64,000 nucleotides of DNA from CAYJAY01 sp964368445 (GTDB lineage: Bacteria > Bacillota > Clostridia > Oscillospirales > Ruminococcaceae), in assembly GCA_964368445.1 (NCBI GenBank), contig CAYJAY010000005.1, positions 39,970 to 103,969 of the forward strand, written 5' to 3'. Shown in pieces: positions 18,199 through 26,698 of this stretch. The notes below the pieces were generated by a model. The model worked only from the letters and a program-made list of their open reading frames with translations. It searched no databases and was not told the DNA's origin. Numbering within the stretch: position 1 is the stretch's first letter; every line of letters starts with the position of its first letter. The position numbers were made by a program, and so were the translations under genes.

Positions 18199-18879
18199 CT
18201 ACTCTTCTGCCGCGCCCGAAAGCAGGACCGCAAACGGGTTGGGGTTTCCTATCGGAACTTGCGGTATCGGCAACGGTTGGTATTCGGCTTCGTTATATTC
18301 GATGTAGTATTTCGAAACGCTAAGGTTAACAGCAAGCTGTGCCGTTGTTGCATCATACGTCATGCTGACCATGTCTATCGAGGTTCTGTCGTCATAGTTG
18401 TAGATATAATCAAATGCTTCTTTCATTCCGTCATACGCAAACACGCCGTCAAGGCTTGATTGTTTAACAAATGACGTCATCGAGGTCAACACCTCGTCGC
18501 TACCAACCGGCGCATAGCCGTTGAACGTTGAAATTGTTATAGGTTCGGTGAACGAAACGCTCGCTATTTCGCCTTGCGACATTTCCTCGAGGTCAAGAAC
18601 CCATATTATCGTGTCTTCCTCGCTTACATAAGCGGGATAGTGGTTAAGCTGTTCGCGGGAATATTGTTTGTTTTGTTCCGTTAGTTGTTCGTATTCCGGG
18701 AGTTTTTCAAGATGCATTTCAAGAATGTCGATCTCGTCTTGAAGCGTTTGGGTTTCAAATCTTAAATTTTCCGCGGCTTGGGTTAAAGGCAAAAGTATAA
18801 ACATAAACGTTGCCGCAAACACCACAGCACCGACCAAAGAAAGGATGAGACCTTTTTTGTCATTGTTCTTGTTGTTCAT
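18199..18879 (-). CDS. pilO: PilO-like inner-membrane pilus assembly protein
   Basis: 226 residues. A short cytoplasmic N-terminus and one membrane segment (about 11-34) are followed by a coiled coil (ENLRFETQTLQDEIDILEMHLEKL, described only) and a small alpha/beta domain. This architecture and its place directly after pilM-pilN identify PilO. It would form the alignment subcomplex linking the cytoplasmic motor and platform to the pilus. It starts 13 bp after pilMN with GGAGGGA. Confidence 0.75.
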   Translation of the reverse strand: MNNKNNDKKGLILSLVGAVVFAATFMFILLPLTQAAENLRFETQTLQDEIDILEMHLEKLPEYEQLTEQNKQYSREQLNHYPAYVSEEDTIIWVLDLEEMSQGEIASVSFTEPITISTFNGYAPVGSDEVLTSMTSFVKQSSLDGVFAYDGMKEAFDYIYNYDDRTSIDMVSMTYDATTAQLAVNLSVSKYYIEYNEAEYQPLPIPQVPIGNPNPFAVLLSGAAEE

Positions 18880-18892
18880 TAAAAATCCCTCC

Positions 18893-20536
18893 TTATATAC
18901 CTTCTAAATCAAGTTCGGCTTGTTCTTCAAGTGAAAGCTCTTCGCCTTCTGTCGGGGCGTCTACCTGTTCGGTTTCGGGAAGTTCATATGCACACACGAC
19001 CGAGAACGTAACAACCGGAATTCCGGCATCTCCAACGTCTTGCGCCACTCCACCGACCGAAAGATGTTGGATAGTTTCAAACGACCGAAGTTGTGAAAGC
19101 GTCATCGCCGCGTCTTCCATTGTCGACGTCGTTATGTTAAGCGTAACGCCAAATTCGTCGCAACTTGCGGATAAAAGCAAAAGTCTTGACGGCATTTTTT
19201 GTTCAAGTTCTTCCAAGAAAGCCCTTAAGCCGGCGTTGTAGTTGACAGATTGTTGTTCAAGCGCCTCAAAATTTTGTTTGATTATGTCATATTCAAGATA
19301 AAGGTCGTATGCTTCTTGGACATGCGCTAGTTCTTCGATTCTGTTTTGTGCGGCGGAGTTTTCCGCAACACTTATGAAATAGTATATGCCCCCGTATGCC
19401 GCAACACCTATCGATAACAATAAAAATCCTATGAAAAACGTCATTGTTGCCGCTTTAGAGGAAACTTTCGATTTTTTGGCGATACCGCCGGTTCTTGATT
19501 TTTTCGCGTTGGAGATGCTGACGTCCAACGGTTTAATCATGGCGCTTGCTATCGAAACATAGAACCCGACTTTTGACCCGGCGATAACCGCGCCATAGCC
19601 TGCGATGTCTTCAATTGTGTATACATCAACCTTTGTTTCGGTGGCGAGGGCTTTTTTAATTCCGGCAATCCCCGAACATGTGTCGACAAGTATAATGCGT
19701 TCGATGTCCATGTTTCGGTTGGACGATTTGAAAAAGTCTATCATACGCGTGACCGCGCCGGCAAACCTTGCCGAGACTTCTTCGAAACGTTGTCGCGGAA
19801 TGTTGTCGCCCACCCACGTTGGGTTGTCGCTCATGTCGAGAATATAGGAATATTTATCTTGATCTCGGTCGACCGAGGGTAAGGCAAGGTTAAGATATTC
19901 ATCGCCGCCAAACGGCATGGCGTGTTGCAAAAGTAAAGCGTTGTTTTGCATAAACGTTGCGATGCTTTGGCGCGAACCCAAACTTATAAACATCGTGACG
20001 CCGGCAACGTTAAGGTCGTGGAACAGTTGGTATTGACTGTTGGTGTAGACGTCGAACGAATGAAGTTCAAGCCCCGAAAGACTTGCGAGTTTTTCGTATG
20101 AGCTCATGAGTTGTTTTGGAATAGCCATGACCATTACGCGAAAACCGGGTTTATCGCCTTCGATATTTTCAAGCATGGTATACGAGATTTGATAGCTAGC
20201 AAGGTCGATTGGGAAATATGTCGAAGCGTTTGCCGAGATTATCGAATCTATCTGGCGTTCTTTGACGGGGGGTAAAGATATCTTACGACTCACTATCTTA
20301 GGCGACGTGAGCACAAATATAACATCTTTTGTTTCTGACATTCCGTGGCTTGCCAGTTTTTCTTTTAACGTATTTGCGAAAACTTCGGGCGCTGTTATCT
20401 GTCCATCCAAAACAGTTTGAGGCGGTGTTTCAAAATACATCGCTTTGTGCATACTTGAAACCGTTCCGCGTTTGGAAACGAGCGCCGCTTTTGTTATTTT
20501 GTCTGAAACTTCAATACATAGCGTGAGTCTGTCCAT
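18893..20536 (-). CDS. PilM-PilN fusion protein
   Basis: 547 residues. Residues 1-335 are an actin-like PilM domain (CIEVSDKITKAALV near the start, ISLPPVKERQI at about 86-96, FISLGSRQS phosphate-loop-like segment at about 183). A basic linker (about 344-362), a single membrane helix (about 363-389) and a PilN-type coiled-coil plus ferredoxin-like domain (390-515) follow. In most T4P systems PilM is cytoplasmic and binds the N-terminal tail of PilN; here the two are one chain. The acidic tail (516-547) is extra. pilO follows immediately. Confidence 0.85.
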   Translation of the reverse strand: MDRLTLCIEVSDKITKAALVSKRGTVSSMHKAMYFETPPQTVLDGQITAPEVFANTLKEKLASHGMSETKDVIFVLTSPKIVSRKISLPPVKERQIDSIISANASTYFPIDLASYQISYTMLENIEGDKPGFRVMVMAIPKQLMSSYEKLASLSGLELHSFDVYTNSQYQLFHDLNVAGVTMFISLGSRQSIATFMQNNALLLQHAMPFGGDEYLNLALPSVDRDQDKYSYILDMSDNPTWVGDNIPRQRFEEVSARFAGAVTRMIDFFKSSNRNMDIERIILVDTCSGIAGIKKALATETKVDVYTIEDIAGYGAVIAGSKVGFYVSIASAMIKPLDVSISNAKKSRTGGIAKKSKVSSKAATMTFFIGFLLLSIGVAAYGGIYYFISVAENSAAQNRIEELAHVQEAYDLYLEYDIIKQNFEALEQQSVNYNAGLRAFLEELEQKMPSRLLLLSASCDEFGVTLNITTSTMEDAAMTLSQLRSFETIQHLSVGGVAQDVGDAGIPVVTFSVVCAYELPETEQVDAPTEGEELSLEEQAELDLEGI

Positions 20537-20594
20537 AGATTGTATACTCCGATTAAATTTGTTTGTGTAAAATTTATTTTAATTTATTTTGTTT

Positions 20595-20991
20595 AATTCG
20601 TAAATTCTAATGCGTAATTCGTAATGCGCAATTCGCAATTCGTAACTTCTAATGCGTAATTCGTAATTCGTAATTCGTAATTCGTAATTCGTAATTGTGG
20701 AGCGGCTTACGCCGCGATTTAAATGACAAGATTTTGTGGAATTTTCGTTTGTTAAAGAATTGGTGTTTCAACGTTGCCAAAATAGATAATCCGTAGGGCA
20801 AGGGCTTTGTTCAGAGCTTTGCTCTTGACTTTTCAGCTGCACCGATGATTACGAGCGAAATATTAAATGACAAATGTCTATAGCAGTTTTCGTTTTTTTG
20901 TAGTGGGAGCTCAGGGCGAAAGCCCCATTTAATTCATCGCCCTTGGGGGCGATACATTAATTACGCATTACGAATTACGAATTACGAATTA
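20595..20991. repeat. Heptamer-capped repeat element D (inverted partner of 17824-18191)
   Basis: AATGCGT/AATTCGT heptamers (20594-20697), a gcggcttacgccgc hairpin, then a core containing aagggctttgttcagagctttgctctt and gggcgaaagcccc, closed by ACGCATT/ACGAATT heptamers (20957-20991). The core is the reverse complement of element C. Confidence 0.85.
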
Positions 20992-20993
20992 AA

Positions 20994-21758
20994 TCAAACT
21001 CCAAGCAGCATCATATACCATTCGATTATAGTGTTTCCGAAAAGGAACGATATAAAAACCCCAACCGCAAGGTATGGGCCCATTGCGAGTACTCTCGACG
21101 CTCCAAAAAAGCGCATGCGAATAACGTGGACAACAGAACCAACCACACATGCCACGACAAAAGCGAAGATTGTTTCATAAAGTCCGAGAAACAAACCACA
21201 CCCCGCCATGAGTTTGACGTCGCCGCCGCCGATAGCGTTTCCGCCCGAAACAAACAGGACGAGAAACAAAAACGCGGTTATAATTCCAAAACCGAAAAGG
21301 TGGCTTGTGATGTTGTCAAAGTTAAGGGCGGCGCGTATGACGCCGAGAATTCCTATAAAGATTGTTGTGCCAAGAGGGATTTCGGTCGTGCGCGCGTCGA
21401 TAACCGACAACACCAAAAGGGTGCTTGCCAAAAGACAACCGAGAACGGTGTCGGGCGAAAGACCGAATATATACAAAACCAACATCCAAAGCGCGCCGTT
21501 TGTTGCCTCAACTATTGGGTATTGCACCGAAATTTTTGTTTTACATTTTGAACATCTTCCGCGAAGTGCAAGCCAACTGAAAAGCGGAATGAGTTCATAC
21601 CACGCAAGACGTTTGTCACACGACATGCAGTGTGACGAGCCTTTCACAAAACCCTCGCCTTTTGGTATGCGGAAAATTAAAACATTTAGAAAGCTTCCGA
21701 CAACTATGCCGAACATAAAAACTATTGGGTATAAAATTATTAATTCGTTTTGAATCAT
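20994..21758 (-). CDS. pilD: Type IV prepilin peptidase and N-methylase
   Basis: 254 residues from the ATG at 21758, chosen because AGGAAAC lies about 8 bases upstream; an in-frame ATG at 21830 has no ribosome site. The GSFLNVLIFRIP block and two CxxC pairs (CMSCDKR, CSKCKTK) mark the methylase/zinc region. The aspartate-protease motifs are VIDARTTEIP and GGGDVKLMAG. About seven membrane segments follow. It would cleave and methylate the pilins encoded on both sides. Confidence 0.95.
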   Translation of the reverse strand: MIQNELIILYPIVFMFGIVVGSFLNVLIFRIPKGEGFVKGSSHCMSCDKRLAWYELIPLFSWLALRGRCSKCKTKISVQYPIVEATNGALWMLVLYIFGLSPDTVLGCLLASTLLVLSVIDARTTEIPLGTTIFIGILGVIRAALNFDNITSHLFGFGIITAFLFLVLFVSGGNAIGGGDVKLMAGCGLFLGLYETIFAFVVACVVGSVVHVIRMRFFGASRVLAMGPYLAVGVFISFLFGNTIIEWYMMLLGV

Positions 21759-21839
21759 TAAATGTTTCCTGTTTATTTTTTGAATTTTTGTTAATTTACA
21801 ATTTGCAACCCACAAGAGAGGTTTAAACAAAAAGCGGAT

Positions 21840-22265
21840 TTTATGGATTATAAATTATCAATTAACATTATTTTGTCTAGTTTTTTTGGTTGTATGTGTT
21901 GGGGGGAAGATTTTTGGGGCGGAGGTTTGGGGTTGGCGTTTTTGTCACTTCGTGACAGTCTCTCCAATTTGAAAACCTTTGGTTTTCAATATAGGGAGAG
22001 TTTCAGCGTGTCAAAAAAGGTATACCCTAAAAAATGCCCAGCAAAAATTTAATTAAATGCACGGTTAACTGCTTGCTCTCCGTATACTCCCTCCGCCAAA
22101 ATCAAAGATTTTGCCACCTCCCTCTCAGAGGGAGGCGATTTAGCCCTCCTCTTTGAGGAGGGTGGCGACCGTAAGGTCGTCGGGAGGAGCTAACCATCCA
22201 TTTCCGCCCCTTTGCCCCAAACCATTTTTCAAGGGTTTGGGGTGTTGTCCATATCCCAAAAAGGG
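21840..22265. repeat. Repeat mosaic between pilD and pilA
   Basis: No gene is seen. It holds hairpins such as gtcacttcgtgac and the gaaaacctttggttttc segment near 21945-21990, the inverted four-hairpin repeat (22087-22190) and a G/C-rich ccccaaacc segment. A frame at 21843-22052 lies within repeat-like sequence and has no ribosome site. Confidence 0.65.
22087..22190 (-). repeat. Four-hairpin repeat, copy 2
   Basis: Reverse-complement copy of 1329-1434 with all four hairpins kept. Differences include loop changes (cattgag versus caaagag) that keep the stems, which is what selection on structure, or an inverted-repeat mobile origin, would give. Confidence 0.85.
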
Positions 22266-22306
22266 CTATGTTGTTTTGGGGGGAATCAATTGTTTGTGTT
22301 TTGATG

Positions 22307-22831
22307 TTAGGGAGTAGTAGCTACAGGTTGGCTAACACCGATTTCGGTTACCCAATCATCGCTTCCGCTAGCAATTTCAATTTGACCTGTTGCGGCATCA
22401 ACTGTAAATGCAAAGTTTTGCAAATTTCCTGCTGACGATTGAGCATCGTCGACTAAAGCTGCAGAATATACCATCTGGTTTGACGCATTTTCTGCCGCCC
22501 AACCCATCGTTGCTGCTATTTCGTTTAGAAGATTAGTTGCAGAAGTACCACCATAGCTTGCAAAAGAAGCACTAAGAGCTTGTCCTGAAGAAGCAGTTGT
22601 TTGCCATCTGATATAGACTGTCGAACTCGAAGCCACGCCAACTTGTGGGTCAGAGATAGCCGCGGTTGTTGCTCTCATAATCGAGGTTGCAACTTGCAAG
22701 TCGTTCGATTGACGAGCTCTTTCTACGTAACGAAGGTATTGAGGGGCGAGAACCGCAGCGAGAACTGCGATGATTGCTACAACGATGATAAGTTCTACCA
22801 ACGTGAAGCCTTTGTTGTTTGCTTTTTTCAT
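22307..22831 (-). CDS. pilA: Major type IV pilin, copy 1
   Basis: 174 residues with leader MKKANNKG before FTLVELIIVVAIIAVLAAVL, Glu5 of the mature form, then APQYLRYVERARQSND. The globular domain is short and typical of a structural pilin. The N-terminal about 55 residues are nearly identical to copy 2 while the distal part differs. Ribosome site GGAGG is strong. It lies downstream of copy 2, separated by a gap with twin hairpins. Confidence 0.93.
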   Translation of the reverse strand: MKKANNKGFTLVELIIVVAIIAVLAAVLAPQYLRYVERARQSNDLQVATSIMRATTAAISDPQVGVASSSTVYIRWQTTASSGQALSASFASYGGTSATNLLNEIAATMGWAAENASNQMVYSAALVDDAQSSAGNLQNFAFTVDAATGQIEIASGSDDWVTEIGVSQPVATTP

Positions 22832-23081
22832 TGTTTTAAAGGTCCTCCAAAAAAATTTTTTTATTATTTGTAAATTTTACTTTGAGATAAAATTTATACA
22901 CGGTTTTTGGTTTTTGAAAGGGGATTGTCGCAAATTGTCGCTATTAAGAAGCAGATTTGCCGAGATATATAATATCATGATGTAGGGCAAGGGCTCTGCT
23001 CTTGCCAAACTTCTAAAGAAGTTAACTCCTATGGTGTCAAACTTCTTTAGAAGTTTTAACTCCTTACAAAGTCAAAACACC
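22832..23081. other. Inter-pilin gap with twin hairpins
   Basis: No gene. A gtagggcaagggctctgctc module (22981-23003) is followed by two near-identical hairpins, aacttctaaagaagtt and aacttctttagaagtt (about 23009-23057). They lie between two pilin genes and could attenuate or stabilise the transcript. Confidence 0.5.
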
Positions 23082-23615
23082 TTATGGTGTTACGCCGATT
23101 TCGGAAAGCCAGTCGTTGTCTGCGAGAGTTCCGACGTTTGCTCCGGTCATGATATCGATTTGGCCTGTCGCGGCGTTTATTCTAAAGACAAAGTTTTGTC
23201 CGTTTCCTGCCGCGGATTGTGCGTCGTCAACTAGAGTTTGATCATATTCCATCACGTTTGTTGTTGCATTTTGTGTTGCCCAACCCATCGTTGCGGAAAT
23301 TTCGTTGAGGATATCGTCCGAAACTGCCGAGCCGCTAGCACTAAGGGCGTTGTCGGTTCCCGTGGTTGTCCACGTCACTGTCAACGTTTCGCTTGAAGCC
23401 ACGCCGATTTGTGGGTCGGAAACTGCCGCGGTTGTCGCGCGCATAATCGAGGTTGCAACTTGCAAGTCGTTCGACTGGCGTGCTCGTTCTACATAGCGAA
23501 GATATTGTGGGGCGAGAACGGCTGCTAGTACCGCAATGATTGCGACTACTATAATAAGTTCAACCAAGGTAAAACCTTTGTTATTTTTTTTGTTGTTTTG
23601 AATGTTTTTGTTCAA
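23082..23615 (-). CDS. pilA: Major type IV pilin, copy 2
   Basis: 177 residues starting at TTG 23615 with AAGGAG about 9 bases before. The leader (NKNIQNNKKNNKG) precedes FTLVELIIVVAIIAVLAAVL and Glu5. Paralogue of the gene at 22307-22831: the N-terminal helix is identical and the C-terminal domain conserves ATMGWA, LVDDAQS and NAATGQID while loops differ. The two pilins could build one mixed pilus or alternate. Confidence 0.92.
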   Translation of the reverse strand: MNKNIQNNKKNNKGFTLVELIIVVAIIAVLAAVLAPQYLRYVERARQSNDLQVATSIMRATTAAVSDPQIGVASSETLTVTWTTTGTDNALSASGSAVSDDILNEISATMGWATQNATTNVMEYDQTLVDDAQSAAGNGQNFVFRINAATGQIDIMTGANVGTLADNDWLSEIGVTP

Positions 23616-23697
23616 GTTAATTTCTCCTTATGGGGTTTGATTAAAAGTTTATATTGCTTATTTTATTTAATTAAATAGTATATATTTATATACCATA

Positions 23698-24915
23698 TTA
23701 AATATTATTTAATCCGTCGTATATCGACATCATCGGTAGCAAGCATGCAAAGATGATTGCGATGACGACTACCGCAAGAACCACAATCAACAGCGGTTCG
23801 ATAGCGGACATGACGGTTGCGGTTGTGTTTTCGACCTCTTCGTCATAGTAGTCTGCGAGTTTTGTCAACATTCCTTCAAAGTCGCCCGATTCTTCGCCTA
23901 TCTTTGTCATGTGACACACAAGGGGTGGAAACAGGTTGCTGGTTGTTAACGGTTCGGAAAGCGGAATACCCATCGTGACGTCGTCCGCCGCGTCGAGCAA
24001 CGCATTTTTAAACTTAACGTTGGCCATTATATCAGAAACTATATGTATAGATTCAATCATCGGAATGCCGGCGGCGATGAGGGTTGCGAGGGTTCGGCAG
24101 GTTCTGGCAGAGGCGGTTTTAACCGCAAGCCCGCCAAAAAGCGGAGCTTTCAGTTGAATACGGCTATAGAGGTCTTTGCCGGTGGCGGTTGCGCCAAAAC
24201 GTATTAGCCCAAACACGACCGCGCCTATTATGAGAACTATCCAAATCCATTGGGATTGGACAACCTTGCCTATGCCGATAACTGCCGCCGAAAACGGAGG
24301 CATCTCTGCGCCAAGGTCGCTTAATATCGTTTCGAACTGGGGAACGACATATCCAAGCAAAAGTAACACAACGATAACCGCAACGGCGAGAACCGCGGTA
24401 GGGTATGCCGACGAACGTTTAATCAATGCTTTGAGTTTTGCGTCTTTCTCGAATTGAAGCGCCATTCGGTCGAACGACGTTTCAAGGCTTCCCGAGCTTT
24501 CGCCCGCCGCCACCATCGTTATGAGAAGTTCGGGGAAAACTTTTGGAGTTTCCGACATTGCTTCCGAAAGGCTCATGCCTTGGCGGATTTTGCTTGCGGT
24601 GTTTGCGATTGCGTCTTTGAGAAGTTTGTTTTCGGTTTGCTCCGACAGCATGTCGAACGCCGCGATTATCGGAACGCCGGCGCTTGAGATACTGACGAAC
24701 TGGCGACAGAAGATTGCAAGGTCGCGCGGTTTCGGTTTTTTCTCAAACAGCGTTACGTTTAATTTTTTGTCTAGCGCACCGAGTTGTTTAATGTCCACGA
24801 TAACAAGTTCGTTTGCTGTTACCATAGATGTTGCTTGCGCAAGGTCGGAAGCTTCGACAGAGCCTTTGACGGTTTTCCCGAGTTGGTCCACCGCTGCGTA
24901 TGAAAAGTTGGGCAA
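23698..24915 (-). CDS. pilC: Type IV pilus platform protein PilC
   Basis: 405 residues, type II secretion F family: two homologous cytoplasmic domains (ARFCRQFVSISSAGVPI-like at about 70 and ASARTCRTLATLIAAGIPM-like at about 270) and three membrane helices. It anchors the PilB/PilT motors to the membrane. The start is TTG at 24915 with GAGGTGAT about 8 bases upstream, giving PNFSYAAVDQLGK as in family members. A repeat element begins within 20 bp of the start. Confidence 0.95.
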   Translation of the reverse strand: MPNFSYAAVDQLGKTVKGSVEASDLAQATSMVTANELVIVDIKQLGALDKKLNVTLFEKKPKPRDLAIFCRQFVSISSAGVPIIAAFDMLSEQTENKLLKDAIANTASKIRQGMSLSEAMSETPKVFPELLITMVAAGESSGSLETSFDRMALQFEKDAKLKALIKRSSAYPTAVLAVAVIVVLLLLGYVVPQFETILSDLGAEMPPFSAAVIGIGKVVQSQWIWIVLIIGAVVFGLIRFGATATGKDLYSRIQLKAPLFGGLAVKTASARTCRTLATLIAAGIPMIESIHIVSDIMANVKFKNALLDAADDVTMGIPLSEPLTTSNLFPPLVCHMTKIGEESGDFEGMLTKLADYYDEEVENTTATVMSAIEPLLIVVLAVVVIAIIFACLLPMMSIYDGLNNI

Positions 24916-24933
24916 AGTATCACCTCTAAAATT

Positions 24934-25587
24934 AATGAGGAATTAGAAATTAGGAATGGGTTGTTAATTAGGAATTAGGAATTAGGAATGAGGAATGAAT
25001 GTGTCGCACTTCGTGCGATTGTTTTTATATTTCTCTCAAGCCTGTTTTCCGCTGTTCCGATGCTTTCCGGTTCCTGTTTTCTGCAATTCCTTTGTTTTGT
25101 TGCTTTTTTCTTGCTGAGTTTTTGCTATGTTTTTGAGCTTTTTGTTATAGAGGAAAGAATTTTTCTTAACTCTTCACAGTCAGCCATGATTGAACTATAT
25201 TCTTGTTTGGTAATATAATCACTGAAATATATTAACTCTATCCAATAAATCGTTTCGGCACATTCTTTCAAAGCTATATACATTTTTGATGTAAATTCCT
25301 TTTTGCTTATTCCATATTGTGCTTCAACGATGTTTGCGCCAATGCTTGTGCCGGAACGAAGAACTTGTTTTGATAAAATAAATTCTTTTTTATCGTTAGA
25401 TAAATATTTATATAAATCAATTATTCTTTTTGCAAACTTAAAGCTTTTTTCTTTAACTGCATTTTCTTTCATAGAAAACCTCTTGTCGTAATAACAGCTT
25501 TATAGTTTAGTATATTTTCTCGATAATCGTTATCGCTTGCGATAACGACACCAACATTCCTCATTCCTCATTCCACATTCCACATTG
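24934..25587 (-). mobile_element. Heptamer/hairpin element A carrying a four-helix-bundle gene
   Basis: Read on the minus strand: GGAATG/GAGGAAT heptamers (25550-25587), a gttatcgcaagcgataac hairpin (25527-25544), a short promoter-like AT stretch, the four-helix-bundle gene (25125-25472), a 110-bp tail, a cgcacgaagtgcg hairpin (about 25005-25018) and attcctcattcctaattcc heptamers. The tail and both hairpins recur without the gene at 26699-27152. It exactly fills the gap between pilT and pilC. No transposase or target-site duplication was recognised, so mobility is inferred. Confidence 0.6.
25125..25472 (-). CDS. Four-helix-bundle protein (S23/IVP, Avd-like family)
   Basis: 115 residues, the normal length. 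RSGTSIGANIVEAQYGISKKEF followed by ALKECAETIYWIELI (described in parts) is the signature of the family first found in 23S rRNA intervening sequences and related to Avd of diversity-generating retroelements. No rRNA, reverse transcriptase or template repeat is present here. GAGG lies 8 bases before the ATG. The gene sits wholly within a repeat element inside the T4P operon. Family members are basic pentameric nucleic-acid binders; a role in the element is inference. Confidence 0.9.
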   Translation of the reverse strand: MKENAVKEKSFKFAKRIIDLYKYLSNDKKEFILSKQVLRSGTSIGANIVEAQYGISKKEFTSKMYIALKECAETIYWIELIYFSDYITKQEYSSIMADCEELRKILSSITKSSKT

Positions 25588-25588
25588 A

Positions 25589-26644
25589 TTAAAGAATTCT
25601 TTTTCCAAGCGCTACCACGTCTTGTGCATAGGCGAACGCGACTTCTTTTGTTATCTCGCCGGTTTGGTATAGGTTGAAGATTGCGTCGTCCATCGTTTTC
25701 ATTCCTTGCGAAGCTCCGGTTAACATGAGCGACGGGATTTGATAGGTCTTTCCTTCGCGGATGTTGTTGCGAATAGCACTGTTTGAAATCATAACTTCAA
25801 ACGCCGCAACACGTCCAAAGCCGGTAGATCTCGGCAAAAGTTGTTGGGATATAACCCCCTCGAGAACGTCCGCTAGCTGTATTCGAACCTGTTGTTGTTG
25901 ATGTGGCGGGAAAACGTCGATAACACGGTCGATGGTGTTTGCCGCTCCCGTGGTGTGTAACGTCGAGAAAACAAGGTGTCCCGTTTCCGCCGCCGTTACC
26001 GCTATCGAGATAGTTTCCATGTCACGCATCTCTCCGACCAGTATAACGTCGGGGTCTTGACGAAGTGCCGCGCGCAAGGCATTCGGGAAACTCAAGGTAT
26101 CTTGTGCGAGTTCGCGTTGGTTAACAATGCTTCGGCTGTGGCTGTGTACATATTCTATAGGATCTTCAAGCGTTATAATGTGCTTTGAAGTGTTTTGGTT
26201 AATTTCGTTTATAAGACTTGCAAGGGTGGTGGATTTACCGCTTCCGGTCGCGCCCGTTACAAGGACAAGGCCTCTTCTTTTTTCGATGAGGTTAACAACC
26301 GCCGCCGGCAGGTTAATCTCTCCGGGAGACGGAATATAGGTGTTGAGCAAACGCGCCGCCACCGCAAACGTTCCCTTTTGATTAAATGCGTTTATACGAT
26401 ATCTTCCAACGCCGTCGAGGGTGTACGCAAAGTCAACCTCGCCCATCTCTTTTAAGATTGCTTTTTGAGCAGGGCTTATAATGCTTTCGATTACGTGCCA
26501 CGTCATCTCGGGGGTCATCGGCGTGTCGGTTATCGGGGTAAGCTTTCCGTCGATACGTCCGGTCGGGGGAACGCCGCAACTGATATGAAGGTCGGAAGCG
26601 CGTTTGTCCGCCGCTATTTTGATGAGTTCTTGAAAGGTTTGCAT
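25589..26644 (-). CDS. pilT: Pilus retraction ATPase PilT
   Basis: 351 residues from the ATG at 26644; the in-frame ATG at 26656 directly abuts AAGGAG and so is an unlikely start. Walker A GATGSGKST is near residue 130, Walker B PDVILVGEMRD near 200, the His box STLHTTGAANTIDR near 230, and the retraction motif AIRNNIREGK near 290. It depolymerises the pilus, giving twitching motility. Flanked on both sides by related repeat elements. Confidence 0.96.
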   Translation of the reverse strand: MQTFQELIKIAADKRASDLHISCGVPPTGRIDGKLTPITDTPMTPEMTWHVIESIISPAQKAILKEMGEVDFAYTLDGVGRYRINAFNQKGTFAVAARLLNTYIPSPGEINLPAAVVNLIEKRRGLVLVTGATGSGKSTTLASLINEINQNTSKHIITLEDPIEYVHSHSRSIVNQRELAQDTLSFPNALRAALRQDPDVILVGEMRDMETISIAVTAAETGHLVFSTLHTTGAANTIDRVIDVFPPHQQQQVRIQLADVLEGVISQQLLPRSTGFGRVAAFEVMISNSAIRNNIREGKTYQIPSLMLTGASQGMKTMDDAIFNLYQTGEITKEVAFAYAQDVVALGKRIL

Positions 26645-26698
26645 TTTATAGGTCATCTCCTTATAAATAGAAATGATTTGAACAACAGTTTAATGTGC

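Noticed and set aside
17824..20991. Composite transposon formed by elements C and D
   Set aside because: No transposase gene lies between or within them and no target duplication was recognised; an inversion substrate is the more modest reading.
25125..25472. Diversity-generating retroelement, because the protein family includes Avd
   Set aside because: No reverse transcriptase, template repeat or variable repeat is seen nearby.
25125..25472. 23S rRNA intervening sequence
   Set aside because: No rRNA sequence flanks the gene; it lies between pilC and pilT.
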